Source: Mycobacterium kubicae (GTDB lineage: Bacteria; Actinomycetota; Actinomycetes; Mycobacteriales; Mycobacteriaceae). From it: a DNA stretch of 64,000 bases. Where the stretch lies: positions 558,001 through 622,000 of the forward strand of contig NZ_CP065047.1 in assembly GCF_015689175.1 (NCBI RefSeq), written 5' to 3'. The stretch's first letter is position 1; each line of letters starts with the position of its first letter. The position numbers and the translations under genes were made by a program. Shown one piece after another: positions 8,899 through 17,481 of the stretch. The notes under the pieces are model-generated. The model saw nothing but the letters and a program-made list of their open reading frames with translations, did no database searches and had not been told where the DNA came from.

Positions 8899-10145
8899 GC
8901 CGACCTCCGCGTCAGCTGGGACGTTTCCGCAGCCCGCTGCGTGGCCCCTGGCTGACGTCGGTGTTCGGGCTGGTTCTGCTGATAATCCTGCCGATCGTTG
9001 TCATCACCGGATTGCTGTCGTACGTGGCGTATTCGCCACAGTTGGGCCAGGCCATCCCCGCAGATGTCGGCTGGCTGCGCCTACCGCCGTTCGCCTGGCC
9101 CACCCGGCCCTCGTGGCTCTATCGGCTGACGCAGGGCCTGCACGTCGGGCTGGGCCTGCTGGTCATCCCGGTGGTGCTGGCGAAGCTGTGGTCGGTGATT
9201 CCCCGACTGTTCGTCTGGCCGCCGGCCCGCTCGATTGCTCAGCTGTTGGAGCGCTTGTCGCTGGTGATGCTGGTCGGTGGGGTGCTTTTCGAAATCGTCA
9301 CCGGTGTCCTCAACATCCAGTACGACTACATCTTCGGGTTCAGCTTCTACACCGGACACTACTTCGGCGCCTGGATCTTCATCACCGGCTTCCTGATGCA
9401 CATCGCCCTCAAGATTCCACACCTGCGCACGGGTCTGCGGTCACTGCCGCTACGAGAAGTATTGCGCACCAACACTTCTGACACCAAGGCTCAGCCTGTC
9501 GATCCGTCCGGCCTGGTGGCGGCCGACCCGGCCCAGCCGACGATGAGCAGACGCGGTGCGCTGGCGTTGGTGGGCTCCGGAGTGCTGTTACTGGCGGTGC
9601 TGACGGTCGGCCAAACCCTCGGCGGCGCGGCGCGCGGCGCCGCGCTGCTGGTGCCGCGGGGTCGATCCGCCCGGGACACCGGCGATTTCCCCGTCAACAG
9701 GACGGCCGCGGCGGCCGGCGTCACCGCCGAAAACACCGGCGCCAGTTGGCGATTGGTGTTGCGCGGTGGGGCCGCCGAGATCACTTTGGACCGCGCCGCG
9801 CTGGCCGCCATGCCCCAACACACCGCCCGACTGCCGATCGCCTGCGTCGAGGGCTGGTCGACGGTGCAAACCTGGAGCGGCGTGCGTCTGGCCGATCTGG
9901 CGCACCGGGCCGGTGTGCCGGCGGCGCGTTCGGCGCGCGTCGCCTCGCTGGAGCGTGGTGGGGCGTTCAGCACCGCGGCATTGCAGCGCAACCAGATTCA
10001 TGATCCCGACGCGCTACTGGCGTTGCGTGTCAACGGCGCCGAACTGCCCCTGGACCACGGTTACCCGGTCCGGATCATCGTTCCCGCCCTGCCCGGTGTG
10101 CACAACACCAAGTGGGTGGCCGCCATCGACTTTCAGGCGGAATGA
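8895..10145 (+). CDS. Membrane-anchored molybdopterin-dependent oxidoreductase (Rv0218-like)
   Basis: 416 residues in two parts. The first 180 or so hold about four membrane helices resembling a cytochrome b561-like module, with histidines in helices (LTQGLHVGLGL, TGHYFGAWIF). A further hydrophobic segment preceded by SRRGALALVGSG follows at about residue 220. The rest is a sulfite-oxidase-type molybdopterin domain outside the membrane, with the ACVEGWSTVQTWSGV motif that contains the expected Mo-ligand cysteine. It resembles M. tuberculosis Rv0218. The substrate is unknown. The GTG start overlaps the methyltransferase stop; the next gene follows after one base. Confidence 0.85.
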   Translation: MSRPPRQLGRFRSPLRGPWLTSVFGLVLLIILPIVVITGLLSYVAYSPQLGQAIPADVGWLRLPPFAWPTRPSWLYRLTQGLHVGLGLLVIPVVLAKLWSVIPRLFVWPPARSIAQLLERLSLVMLVGGVLFEIVTGVLNIQYDYIFGFSFYTGHYFGAWIFITGFLMHIALKIPHLRTGLRSLPLREVLRTNTSDTKAQPVDPSGLVAADPAQPTMSRRGALALVGSGVLLLAVLTVGQTLGGAARGAALLVPRGRSARDTGDFPVNRTAAAAGVTAENTGASWRLVLRGGAAEITLDRAALAAMPQHTARLPIACVEGWSTVQTWSGVRLADLAHRAGVPAARSARVASLERGGAFSTAALQRNQIHDPDALLALRVNGAELPLDHGYPVRIIVPALPGVHNTKWVAAIDFQAE

Positions 10146-10146
10146 A

Positions 10147-10683
10147 ATGATCAACAGCGCAAAGGGTTTGGCCGCCCACTATGGATCTCATCCGCTCCAT
10201 CTGCTGACCATGGTGAGCGGGTTCGCGCTGTTCGGGTACATCCTGGCCACGGTTACCCCAACCGCGCTATGGAACCCGGACAAGTGGTGGCAATCGATTG
10301 CGGTCTGGTTCGCCGTCGCTGTCATCGCTCACGACTTCGTCTTCTTCCCGCTCTACACCCTCATCGACTGGCTGCTGAGCAGGCTGGTGCCGCCGCGTGC
10401 GACCTCAAACCTGGCCGCGCGCAATCACATTCGCGTTCCGATCCTCGGAGCCGGACTCACCCTGCTGGTTTTCCTGCCCGGCATCATCGAGCAGGGCGCG
10501 CCGACCTATCAGGCCGCAACCGGACAGACCCAGCAGCCATACCTGGGCAGGTGGCTGCTGCTGGTCGCGGCAATGTTTGCCGGCAGCGCCGTCAGCTACG
10601 CGATCCGGTTAATTCTTGTTCGCCGACGCACGGACCCCGCGAACGCGGCGACCGCCCACGACCAGCTGCGGCATGCTGACTAG
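10147..10683 (+). CDS. Conserved membrane protein (Rv0219-like)
   Basis: 178 residues with about four membrane helices (MVSGFALFGYILA, SIAVWFAVAVIAHDFVFFPLYTLID, ILGAGLTLLVFLPGIIEQGA, WLLLVAAMFAGSAVSYAI, given here as cores). The order after the molybdoenzyme matches Rv0218-Rv0219, so it probably works with that enzyme or only shares its transcript. No catalytic motif is visible. Confidence 0.75.
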   Translation: MINSAKGLAAHYGSHPLHLLTMVSGFALFGYILATVTPTALWNPDKWWQSIAVWFAVAVIAHDFVFFPLYTLIDWLLSRLVPPRATSNLAARNHIRVPILGAGLTLLVFLPGIIEQGAPTYQAATGQTQQPYLGRWLLLVAAMFAGSAVSYAIRLILVRRRTDPANAATAHDQLRHAD

Positions 10684-10761
10684 CAAAATCGGAAAGCTAA
10701 GCAATTGTCGCGACGGTAAATACACAGCAGATAATGCTGGGTTACTTCTGACCTCCCGGGG

Positions 10762-10767
10762 TACGCT
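10762..10767 (+). promoter_or_regulatory. -10 element of leaderless lipC promoter
   Basis: TACGCT, 7 bases before the lipC ATG at 10775. In mycobacteria a TANNNT at this distance places the transcription start on the A of the start codon. Confidence 0.6.
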
Positions 10768-10774
10768 CCCCCTC

Positions 10775-11977
10775 ATGACGGCGACGAGGCCAGCTATTGC
10801 CCCCTGCGTTAAATGGTTCCTTCGCGCCCGACCAGCCGATTACCTGCTGGCCATGAGCGTCGCGGGGGCTTCCCTTCCGGTGGTGGGCAAGCACCTCGAG
10901 CCGTTGGGCTGCGTGACCGCAATGGGCGTCTGGGGTGTTCGCCAGGCCCCCGAACTGATGTCCGCCATGGCCAAGGAATGGATGACCCCGGGCACCAATG
11001 AGGTGCGCCGCAAGGACCGGGCCAGCACCAACGAGGTCTCCGTCACGGCGCTGCGCGGCATCGTGTCCGCCGCCGACCTCGACGGAGCCTGGCCCGAGCC
11101 GGAACGCACGCCGCCGGTGGCCGGCGCGCGCCGGCACCGTCGCTACCTCTACCGCCGCAACGTCCACTACGGCGACCATCCCGCCCAGTTGCTCGACGTC
11201 TGGCGCCGCAAAGACCTGCCCAGCACGCCTGCGCCGGTGATGATCTTCGTGCCCGGCGGCGCCTGGATCCACGGCAGCCGCGCCATTCAGGGTTACGCGC
11301 TGATGTCGCGTCTGGCCGAACTCGGTTGGGTGTGCCTGTCCATCGACTACCGCGTCTCGCCGCACCACCGCTGGCCGCGCCACATCGTCGACGTCAAGAC
11401 GGCCATCGCCTGGGCGCGGGCCAACGTCGACAAGTTCGGCGGTGACCGCACCTTCATCACGATCGCGGGATGTTCGGCCGGCGGACACCTTTCCGCGCTG
11501 GCCGGCCTCACCGCCAACGATCCCAAATTCGAGGCCGAACTGCCCGAGGGCTCCGACACCTCCGTCGACGCCGTCGTCGGGATCTACGGTCGCTACGACT
11601 TCGAGGACCGGTCCACCCCCGAACGTGCCCGCTTCGTCGATTTCCTCGAGCGGGTGGTCGTCAAGCGGTCCATCGACCGCCACCCCGAGGTGTTCCGCGA
11701 TGCCTCCCCGATCGCGCGAGTGCACACCAACGCGCCGCCGTTCCTGGTGATCCACGGCAGCCGGGACACCGTCATTCCGGTGGCTCAGGCACGCAGCTTC
11801 GTCGAGCGTCTCCGCGCGGTGTCGCGCTCCCTGGTCGCCTATGTCGAACTGCCCGGGGCGGGCCACGGTTTCGACCTGGTCGACGGTGCCCGCACCGGCA
11901 CCATGGCGCACGCGATCGCGTTGTTCCTCAACCAGGTTCATCGCACCCGCGACCAATTCGCCAAAGAGGTTATCTAG
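10775..11977 (+). CDS. lipC: Esterase/lipase LipC
   Basis: 400-residue serine esterase of the HSL type; M. tuberculosis LipC is a cell-surface esterase. It has the oxyanion motif VPGGAWIHGS, the nucleophile Ser234 in GCSAGG, an acidic residue in IHGSRDTVIP and the histidine in GAGHGFDLVDG. An N-terminal region of about 120 residues precedes the hydrolase domain. The frame is open to 10616, but the ATG at 10775 matches the known length and is preceded at 7 bases by a -10 element, so the message is probably leaderless. An acyltransferase and an enoyl-CoA hydratase follow on the same strand, each behind its own -10. Confidence 0.92.
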   Translation: MTATRPAIAPCVKWFLRARPADYLLAMSVAGASLPVVGKHLEPLGCVTAMGVWGVRQAPELMSAMAKEWMTPGTNEVRRKDRASTNEVSVTALRGIVSAADLDGAWPEPERTPPVAGARRHRRYLYRRNVHYGDHPAQLLDVWRRKDLPSTPAPVMIFVPGGAWIHGSRAIQGYALMSRLAELGWVCLSIDYRVSPHHRWPRHIVDVKTAIAWARANVDKFGGDRTFITIAGCSAGGHLSALAGLTANDPKFEAELPEGSDTSVDAVVGIYGRYDFEDRSTPERARFVDFLERVVVKRSIDRHPEVFRDASPIARVHTNAPPFLVIHGSRDTVIPVAQARSFVERLRAVSRSLVAYVELPGAGHGFDLVDGARTGTMAHAIALFLNQVHRTRDQFAKEVI

Positions 11978-11991
11978 CCCGCGGCCGAGTG

Positions 11992-11997
11992 TACGGT
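11992..11997 (+). promoter_or_regulatory. -10 element before the acyltransferase gene
   Basis: TACGGT, 6 bases before an ATG at 12004 that begins a six-codon open frame overlapping the next gene. The spacing predicts a transcript beginning at or next to that ATG. Confidence 0.5.
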
Positions 11998-12003
11998 CGC
12001 CCT

Positions 12004-12024
12004 ATGACTAGGGGGCTGCGATGA
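12004..12024 (+). CDS. Six-codon upstream ORF coupled to the acyltransferase gene
   Basis: ATG-ACT-AGG-GGG-CTG-CGA-TGA encodes MTRGLR and its TGA overlaps the ATG of the acyltransferase gene (ATGA at 12021-12024). With the -10 six bases before it, the short ORF could be translated from a leaderless message and hand ribosomes on to the main gene. The purine run AGGGGG inside the ORF is also placed as a ribosome site for 12021, so the ORF may be incidental. Confidence 0.4.
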   Translation: MTRGLR

Positions 12025-13430
12025 AACGGCTCAGCGGCTGGGATGCGGTCCTGCTCTACAGCGAGACGCCGAATGTGCACATGCACACCATCAAGGCGGC
12101 CGTCATCGAACTCGACCCGGACAGGCGCGACTTCGGGATCGAGGCGTTCCGCCAGGTCCTCAAAGGACGCCTGGACAAGCTCGAGCCGTTGACCTATCAG
12201 CTCATCGACGTCCCGTTCAAGTTCCACCATCCGATGTGGCGCGAGCATTGCGACGTCGACGTCGAGTACCACATCCGGCCGTGGCAGCTACCCGCCCCGG
12301 GCGGCCGGCGGGAACTGGACGAGGCGATCGGCCAGATCGCCAGCACGCCGCTGGACCGCAGCCGCCCACTGTGGGAGATGTATTTCATTACCGGCCTTGC
12401 CCATGGGCGCGTGGCCGTCGTCGCCAAGATCCATCATGCTCTGGCCGACGGGGTCGCCTCGGCCAACCTGATGGCGCGCGGCATGGACCTGCTGCCCAGC
12501 CCCGAACCCACCGCGTACACCTCGGACCCGGCTCCCAGCCGGCGGGAGTTGATGAGCGCGGCCTTCGTCGACCACCTGCGCCACCTCGGACGGATTCCGG
12601 CGACGATGCGCTACACCGCCGAAGGGCTGGGCCGGGTGCGACGCAGTTCGCGCAAGCTCTCCCCGGAATTGACCCGGCCGTTCACCCCGCCGCGCACCTT
12701 CTTGAACCACATGATCACCCCCGAACGCAGGTTCGCCACGGCCACGCTGGCGCTGGCCGACGTCAAGGAGACGGGCAAGAAGCTGGGCGCGACCATCAAC
12801 GACATGGTGTTGGCCATGTCCAGCGGGGCGCTGCGCCAGTTGCTGCTGCGCTATGACGGCAAGGCCGAACCGCTGCTGGCGTCGGTCCCGGTCAGCTTCA
12901 ACTTCTCGCCCGAGCGGATCTCCGGCAACTACTTCAGCGGCATGCTGGTGGCGATCCCCACCGACTGCGAGGACCCGCTGGAACGGGTGCGGTGCAGCCA
13001 CGAGAACGCCATCTCGGCCAAGGAAGCCAATCAGCTGATGGGTCCGGAATTGGTCAGCCGCTGGGCGTCCTACATGCCGCCCGCGCCCACCGAGGCCTTC
13101 TTCCGTTATGCCTCCGGCCGCGACGGGCACAACAAGATCCTCAACCTGAACATCTCCAACGTGCCCGGCCCGCGCGAGCGCGGCCGAGTGGGCGGCGCGC
13201 TGGTCACCGAGATCTATTCGGTGGGACCGCTGACCGCGGGCAGCGGGCTCAACATCACCGTATGGAGCTATGTCGACCAGCTCAACATCTCGGTGCTCAC
13301 CGACGGCGCAACCCTCAAGGATCCGCATGAGGTCACCGAGGCCATGGTGGCTGACTTTGTCGAAATACGGCGCGCCGCAGGGCTTTCCGAGGAGCTGACG
13401 GTCGTCGAGGCCGCGATGGCTCCGGCCTGA
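12021..13430 (+). CDS. Wax ester synthase/diacylglycerol acyltransferase (Rv0221-like)
   Basis: 469 residues, the same length as Rv0221. It transfers an acyl group from acyl-CoA to diacylglycerol or a fatty alcohol in storage-lipid synthesis. The catalytic HHxxxDG motif is intact (His138, His139, Asp143, Gly144), and the conserved NDMVLA segment and a C-terminal ISNVPGPRE motif typical of the family are present. The start is the ATG overlapping the short upstream ORF. It sits between lipC and echA1. Confidence 0.92.
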   Translation: MKRLSGWDAVLLYSETPNVHMHTIKAAVIELDPDRRDFGIEAFRQVLKGRLDKLEPLTYQLIDVPFKFHHPMWREHCDVDVEYHIRPWQLPAPGGRRELDEAIGQIASTPLDRSRPLWEMYFITGLAHGRVAVVAKIHHALADGVASANLMARGMDLLPSPEPTAYTSDPAPSRRELMSAAFVDHLRHLGRIPATMRYTAEGLGRVRRSSRKLSPELTRPFTPPRTFLNHMITPERRFATATLALADVKETGKKLGATINDMVLAMSSGALRQLLLRYDGKAEPLLASVPVSFNFSPERISGNYFSGMLVAIPTDCEDPLERVRCSHENAISAKEANQLMGPELVSRWASYMPPAPTEAFFRYASGRDGHNKILNLNISNVPGPRERGRVGGALVTEIYSVGPLTAGSGLNITVWSYVDQLNISVLTDGATLKDPHEVTEAMVADFVEIRRAAGLSEELTVVEAAMAPA

Positions 13431-13453
13431 TCGAAGGCACGATCGGCGGCCGT

Positions 13454-13459
13454 TACCAT
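13454..13459 (+). promoter_or_regulatory. -10 element of leaderless echA1 promoter
   Basis: TACCAT followed by 7 bases and the GTG start of echA1 at 13467. Confidence 0.55.
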
Positions 13460-13466
13460 CAGCACT

Positions 13467-14243
13467 GTGAGCGACGAAGCTACCGAACCCGAAGTCCTGG
13501 TCGAACAACGCGACCGCATTCTGATCATCACGATCAATCGGCCCAAAGCCAAGAACGCGGTCAACGCCGCGGTCAGCAGAGGCCTGGCCGACGCCATGGA
13601 CCGCCTCGACGACGACGCCGGACTGTCGGTGGCCATCCTGACCGGCGCGGGCGGCTCCTTCTGCGCGGGCATGGACCTCAAGGCCTTCGCGCGCGGTGAG
13701 AACGTCGTCGTCGAAGGCCGGGGTATGGGCTTCACCGAACGCCCACCCGCCAAGCCGCTCATCGCAGCAGTCGAAGGCTACGCACTGGCCGGTGGAACGG
13801 AATTGGCGCTGGCCACCGACCTGATCGTGGCAGCCCGCGATTCGGCGTTCGGCATCCCGGAAGTCAAGCGCGGCCTGGTCGCCGGCGGCGGGGGACTGCT
13901 GCGGCTGCCCGAACGGATCCCCTACGCCATCGCCATGGAGCTGGCGTTGACCGGGGACAACCTGTCGGCCGAACGCGCTCACGAGCTCGGGCTGGTCAAC
14001 GTCGTGGCGGAGCCGGGCAAAGCGCTGGACGCCGCCATCGAGCTGGCCGAGAAGATCACCGCCAACGGCCCGCTTGCGGTGGCCGCCACCAAACGCATCA
14101 TCACCGAATCACGCGGCTGGAGCCTGGAGGACAGGTTCGCCAAGCAGATGAAGATCCTGGCCCCGATCTTCATGTCCAACGACGCCAAGGAAGGCGCCAT
14201 CGCTTTCGCCGAAAAGCGCCCACCCCGCTGGACCGGGAGCTAG
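13467..14243 (+). CDS. echA1: Enoyl-CoA hydratase EchA1
   Basis: 258-residue crotonase-fold enzyme that hydrates 2-enoyl-CoA in beta-oxidation. The oxyanion-hole segment GGSFCAGMDLKAF and the second one, GYALAGGTELALATDL, are intact. Of the two catalytic acidic positions, the second region reads PEVKRGLVAGGGG and one acidic residue seems to be replaced, as in several EchA paralogues, so the reaction may differ from simple hydration. The GTG start follows a -10 by 7 bases. The TAG stop overlaps that of the convergent TetR gene. Confidence 0.87.
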   Translation: MSDEATEPEVLVEQRDRILIITINRPKAKNAVNAAVSRGLADAMDRLDDDAGLSVAILTGAGGSFCAGMDLKAFARGENVVVEGRGMGFTERPPAKPLIAAVEGYALAGGTELALATDLIVAARDSAFGIPEVKRGLVAGGGGLLRLPERIPYAIAMELALTGDNLSAERAHELGLVNVVAEPGKALDAAIELAEKITANGPLAVAATKRIITESRGWSLEDRFAKQMKILAPIFMSNDAKEGAIAFAEKRPPRWTGS

Positions 14244-14830
14244 CCGGTCAGATATCGCTGCACCGTCGGGCCGAGCCAGGAGACCAACTCCTCGACGCTG
14301 GTCGAGGCCAGCGGCTCGATCTTGAGCTGGTAACGCGCGAAGGCCAAACCGGCCAGATGGCTGGCCACCAACTCGACCCGCAGCCGTGCGTCGGGCACCC
14401 CGAACTCGGTTGCGACCCGTTCGGCCATCGGCCCGGCAAGACTGTCCTGCAACACTTTTCGTGCCGCGGGCTGGATCGCGGCTGAGCTCCACAGCGTCAG
14501 CAGCGGCTCGAAGCCCGCGCCGGAGTCCCAGTGTTCGACGAAGCGTCGCACCAGCCGCGAACCGATGTCGTCGGTCCCTTCGTCGAGCAGCGTGGCCAAC
14601 TGATGCAACGGATGCTGCGGTCCGGTCAGCGCTGAGGCGGTGAACAGGCCCTCTTTGTTGCCGAAGAAGTAATAGACCATCGCGACGTCCACCCCCGCAT
14701 CGGCGGCAATCGCGCGCACGGTGGCCCGCTCGTATCCGTCGCGCATGAACCGGGTGCGCGCCGCATCGATGATCCGTTGCTTGCTCAACTGACCGGTGCG
14801 CCAACGGCCGCTGCGCCGAGGTTCCGACAT
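14240..14830 (-). CDS. TetR family transcriptional regulator
   Basis: About 196 residues. The N-terminal helix-turn-helix reads ATVRAIAADAGVDVAMVYYFFGNKEGLF, a standard TetR DNA-binding domain, given here as its key parts; the ligand domain is not assignable. The ATG at 14842 is also possible, but MSEPRR at 14830 fits the family. It is divergent from a membrane methyltransferase gene, with an inverted repeat between them, so it probably controls that gene and itself. Confidence 0.85.
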   Translation of the reverse strand: MSEPRRSGRWRTGQLSKQRIIDAARTRFMRDGYERATVRAIAADAGVDVAMVYYFFGNKEGLFTASALTGPQHPLHQLATLLDEGTDDIGSRLVRRFVEHWDSGAGFEPLLTLWSSAAIQPAARKVLQDSLAGPMAERVATEFGVPDARLRVELVASHLAGLAFARYQLKIEPLASTSVEELVSWLGPTVQRYLTG

Positions 14831-14845
14831 GCCGCCGAGCATACT

Positions 14846-14859
14846 TCAACACCCGTTGA
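14846..14859. promoter_or_regulatory. Inverted repeat, likely TetR operator
   Basis: TCAAC-ACCC-GTTGA, perfect 5-base arms, just upstream of the TetR gene and facing the divergent methyltransferase gene. TTGAACGGAGGTTGAA at about 14890-14905 contains related half sites. Confidence 0.4.
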
Positions 14860-14908
14860 TGATTGGACGCAGCACGCGTACTCTCATTCTTGAACGGAGG
14901 TTGAAGAA

Positions 14909-15439
14909 ATGAACACGAACACGCATGAACGTCGGTTGTGGTGGCGGCACCTGCTGTCCTTCTTGATCGCACCGGTCACCATGACGCTGGTGATACCGGC
15001 GCTGATCGCCGGTTTGGCCGGGGTGTCGGCGCCCCGCCTCGATTCGCCGGCGAGCATCGCGCTGGTCACGGGTGGTGGCCTGTTGGTCGCCCTCGGCCTG
15101 GGTTTGCTGGTGTGGACGGTCGCGCTGTTCGACCGAGTGGGTCAGGGCACCCTCGGTGTCGGTGACATGCTCGGCGAGCCGGTCAAGCTGGTGGTGCAGG
15201 GCCCGTACCGGCATGTGCGCAATCCGATGATCAGCGCAGTGTTGTGCATCCTGCTGGGTGAGGCGGCCATGACCGCTTCGGGCTGGTTGCTGTTGTGGTT
15301 CGCAATATTCGGGGCCCTTCAGGCGACGGTCATCCGGTTGTGGGAAGAGCCGCATCTGCAACGGCGCTACGGCCGCGACTATGTGGAGTACCGGCGCAAC
15401 GTGCCTGGGTGGATCCCGCGGATCTCGGCCTGGCCGTGA
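14909..15439 (+). CDS. Membrane methyltransferase (isoprenylcysteine carboxyl methyltransferase-like)
   Basis: 176 residues with about four membrane helices and the C-terminal signature of ICMT/phospholipid methyltransferases: GPYRHVRNPMI followed by WEEPHLQRRYGRDYVEYRRNVPGW (key residues RH..RNP, E.P.L, Y..Y). These enzymes methylate lipid or prenyl substrates inside the membrane using SAM. The ATG has a GGAGG site and a -10-like TACTCT at 14879-14884. It is divergent from a TetR regulator. The substrate is unknown. Confidence 0.8.
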   Translation: MNTNTHERRLWWRHLLSFLIAPVTMTLVIPALIAGLAGVSAPRLDSPASIALVTGGGLLVALGLGLLVWTVALFDRVGQGTLGVGDMLGEPVKLVVQGPYRHVRNPMISAVLCILLGEAAMTASGWLLLWFAIFGALQATVIRLWEEPHLQRRYGRDYVEYRRNVPGWIPRISAWP

Positions 15440-15529
15440 CCCGCGGCCAGCACCCACCGGGTGCGCGAGATTGACGGCCGCCAAGAATTTGCGAAGAACT
15501 CCAGAAGGTGGCAGCGGGATACTGCTGCT

Positions 15530-15898
15530 ATGAAAATTCGCTACGACCGCTGGGTGCTGCCGCTTACCGTTCCGCTGGGCCTCGGACCGAAGTCCAGCAC
15601 GCTCCGGATTTCCGGCCCCGATCTGCACGTGAAGATGGGCTGGGCATTCGAGGCGACCATACCGCTGACGGCCATCGCCAGTGCGCAACACAGTTCAAGG
15701 CGCGTCTTTTCTCGGGGTGTGCATGGCACGTCGGGACGCGGGTGGCTGGTCAACGGTTCCGCGCACGGCCTGGTCGACTTGGTACTCGACCCACCCGTGC
15801 CCGCGCGGGCTGTGGGCATGGCGATCAACCTGAGCAGGCTCACCATCAGCGTCGATGACCCCGACGCGTTGGTCGCGGCGTGCGCCCGGGCGAACTGA
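15530..15898 (+). CDS. Conserved hypothetical protein
   Basis: 122 residues, not recognised with certainty. No signal peptide and no membrane helix. The pattern of beta strands (LRISGPDLHVKMGWAF, RAVGMAINLSRLTISVDD) is that of small mycobacterial proteins that resemble a PH-like or lipid-binding beta fold. The ATG at 15530 is chosen over the upstream GTG at 15461 because the upstream codons do not look coding. Confidence 0.6.
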   Translation: MKIRYDRWVLPLTVPLGLGPKSSTLRISGPDLHVKMGWAFEATIPLTAIASAQHSSRRVFSRGVHGTSGRGWLVNGSAHGLVDLVLDPPVPARAVGMAINLSRLTISVDDPDALVAACARAN

Positions 15899-15943
15899 GG
15901 GCGGGTAATTCGCCGCCGCGGGTCCGCCGCACTGGCCATGGGT

Positions 15944-15949
15944 TACACT
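15944..15949 (+). promoter_or_regulatory. -10 element before the acyl-CoA synthetase operon
   Basis: TACACT, giving a leader of about 38 bases to the ATG at 15994, which has a GAAGGA ribosome site. No clear -35. Confidence 0.4.
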
Positions 15950-15993
15950 AAGGCCAAGATTTGTAACGGGCCCCGGACCCCGAAGGATCGTGG

Positions 15994-17481
15994 ATGAGCA
16001 TTTCGCTGCTACTCGAGATGGCGGCGTCCACCAACCCCGATCGCACCGCCCTGGTCAGCGGCGACTTGCGGCTGACCACCCAGCAACTCAGCGATCTCGC
16101 TGACGGCGGCGCCGGGGTGATCGCGGCGTCGAACGCCCGCCACGTTGCGTACGTCGGCACCGGCGGGGCCATGCTGCCGCTGCTGATCTTCGCCGCGGCG
16201 CGCGCCGGGCTGCCGTTCACCCCGCTGAACTACCGGCTGTCCGCCGACGGTATCGGCGCCCTGATCGAGCGATTGCCCGAGCCGCTGGTGATCGTCGACG
16301 AGCGGTACCGCGACATGGTGACCGGCGCGTCGGTGCTGACCTCCGAGGAGTTCCGCGCCGCGGCCGGCAGCGCCGAGCCCGCCGCCGAGTTCCCCGACCC
16401 GGACTCGGTGGCCATCGTCCTGTTCACCTCGGGCACTACGTCGCAGCCCAAGGCTGTCGAGCTGACGCACAACAACTTGACCAGCTATGTCACCGGGACC
16501 GTCGAATTCGATTCTGCGGCAACCGAAGACGCGGCGCTGATCTGTGTGCCGCCTTATCACATCGCCGGTGTCGGCGCGGCGCTGTCCAACCTGTATGCCG
16601 GCCGCAAGATGGTTTATCTGCCCAATTTCGATGCCCACGAATGGGTTCGGCTGATCAACGCCGAGCACGTGACCACCGCGACCGTGGTGCCCACCATGTT
16701 GGACCGGATCATCACGGTGCTGGAATCCGGTGACCACAAGCTGCCTTCGCTGCGAAATCTGGCCTACGGTGGCTCGCGGGTGGGCTTGCCGCTGGTGCGC
16801 CGAGCGTTGGAACTGCTACCGGACGTCGGCTTCGTCAACGCCTATGGCTTGACCGAAACCAGTTCGACCATCGCGGTGCTCACGCCGGAGGACCACCGCT
16901 CGGCGCTCGCGGCGACCGACGCCGGCGGCGCCCGCCGATTGGGCTCGGTGGGACGGCCGGTGCCGGGCATCGAACTGGAAATCCGCGACGACGATGGGAC
17001 CGTGTTGGGGCCCGGCTGCAGCGGCGAGCTGTATGTGCGCGGCGAGCAGGTCTCCGGGCGCTACACCGGGGTCGGCTCGGTACTCGACGAAAACGGTTGG
17101 TTCCCAACCAAAGACATCGCCCTGCTGGACGAGGACGGTTACCTGTTCATCGGCGGACGCAGTGACGACACCATCATTCGCGGCGGGGAGAACATCGCGC
17201 CGGCCGAGCTGGAAGAAGTGCTGATCGAACACCCCGCGGTCCGTGACGTCGCCGTGGTCGGCGTTGAGGACGACGAGTGGGGTCAGGCGATCGTCGCGGT
17301 CGTCGTTCCGGCTGCCGGTGCTGATCCTGACCCCGAAGAATTACGTGAGTATGTCCGCAAGAGTTTGCGAGGGTCGCGGACCCCCGACCGGGTAGTGTTT
17401 CGCGACGAGCTGCCCACCACCGCCACCGGCAAGGTGCTTCGCCGGGAGATCATCCAGAGGTTGGAAGGACTGCGCGCATGA
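15994..17481 (+). CDS. Fatty-acyl-CoA synthetase / AMP-dependent ligase (FadD type)
   Basis: 495 residues. The P-loop reads LFTSGTTSQPKAVELTH, the adenylate motif NAYGLTETSS, and the C-terminal hinge and lysine appear as GRSDDTIIRGGENI and PTTATGKVLRRE. It activates a fatty or aromatic acid to acyl-AMP and then to acyl-CoA. The substrate cannot be read from sequence. It has the short-to-medium chain size and no FAAL-type insertion. The stop overlaps the next small gene as ATGA. Confidence 0.88.
   Translation: MSISLLLEMAASTNPDRTALVSGDLRLTTQQLSDLADGGAGVIAASNARHVAYVGTGGAMLPLLIFAAARAGLPFTPLNYRLSADGIGALIERLPEPLVIVDERYRDMVTGASVLTSEEFRAAAGSAEPAAEFPDPDSVAIVLFTSGTTSQPKAVELTHNNLTSYVTGTVEFDSAATEDAALICVPPYHIAGVGAALSNLYAGRKMVYLPNFDAHEWVRLINAEHVTTATVVPTMLDRIITVLESGDHKLPSLRNLAYGGSRVGLPLVRRALELLPDVGFVNAYGLTETSSTIAVLTPEDHRSALAATDAGGARRLGSVGRPVPGIELEIRDDDGTVLGPGCSGELYVRGEQVSGRYTGVGSVLDENGWFPTKDIALLDEDGYLFIGGRSDDTIIRGGENIAPAELEEVLIEHPAVRDVAVVGVEDDEWGQAIVAVVVPAAGADPDPEELREYVRKSLRGSRTPDRVVFRDELPTTATGKVLRREIIQRLEGLRA

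Noticed and set aside
12288..13982. 564-codon frame opposite the acyltransferase and echA1 genes
   Set aside because: Shadow of two well-supported genes.
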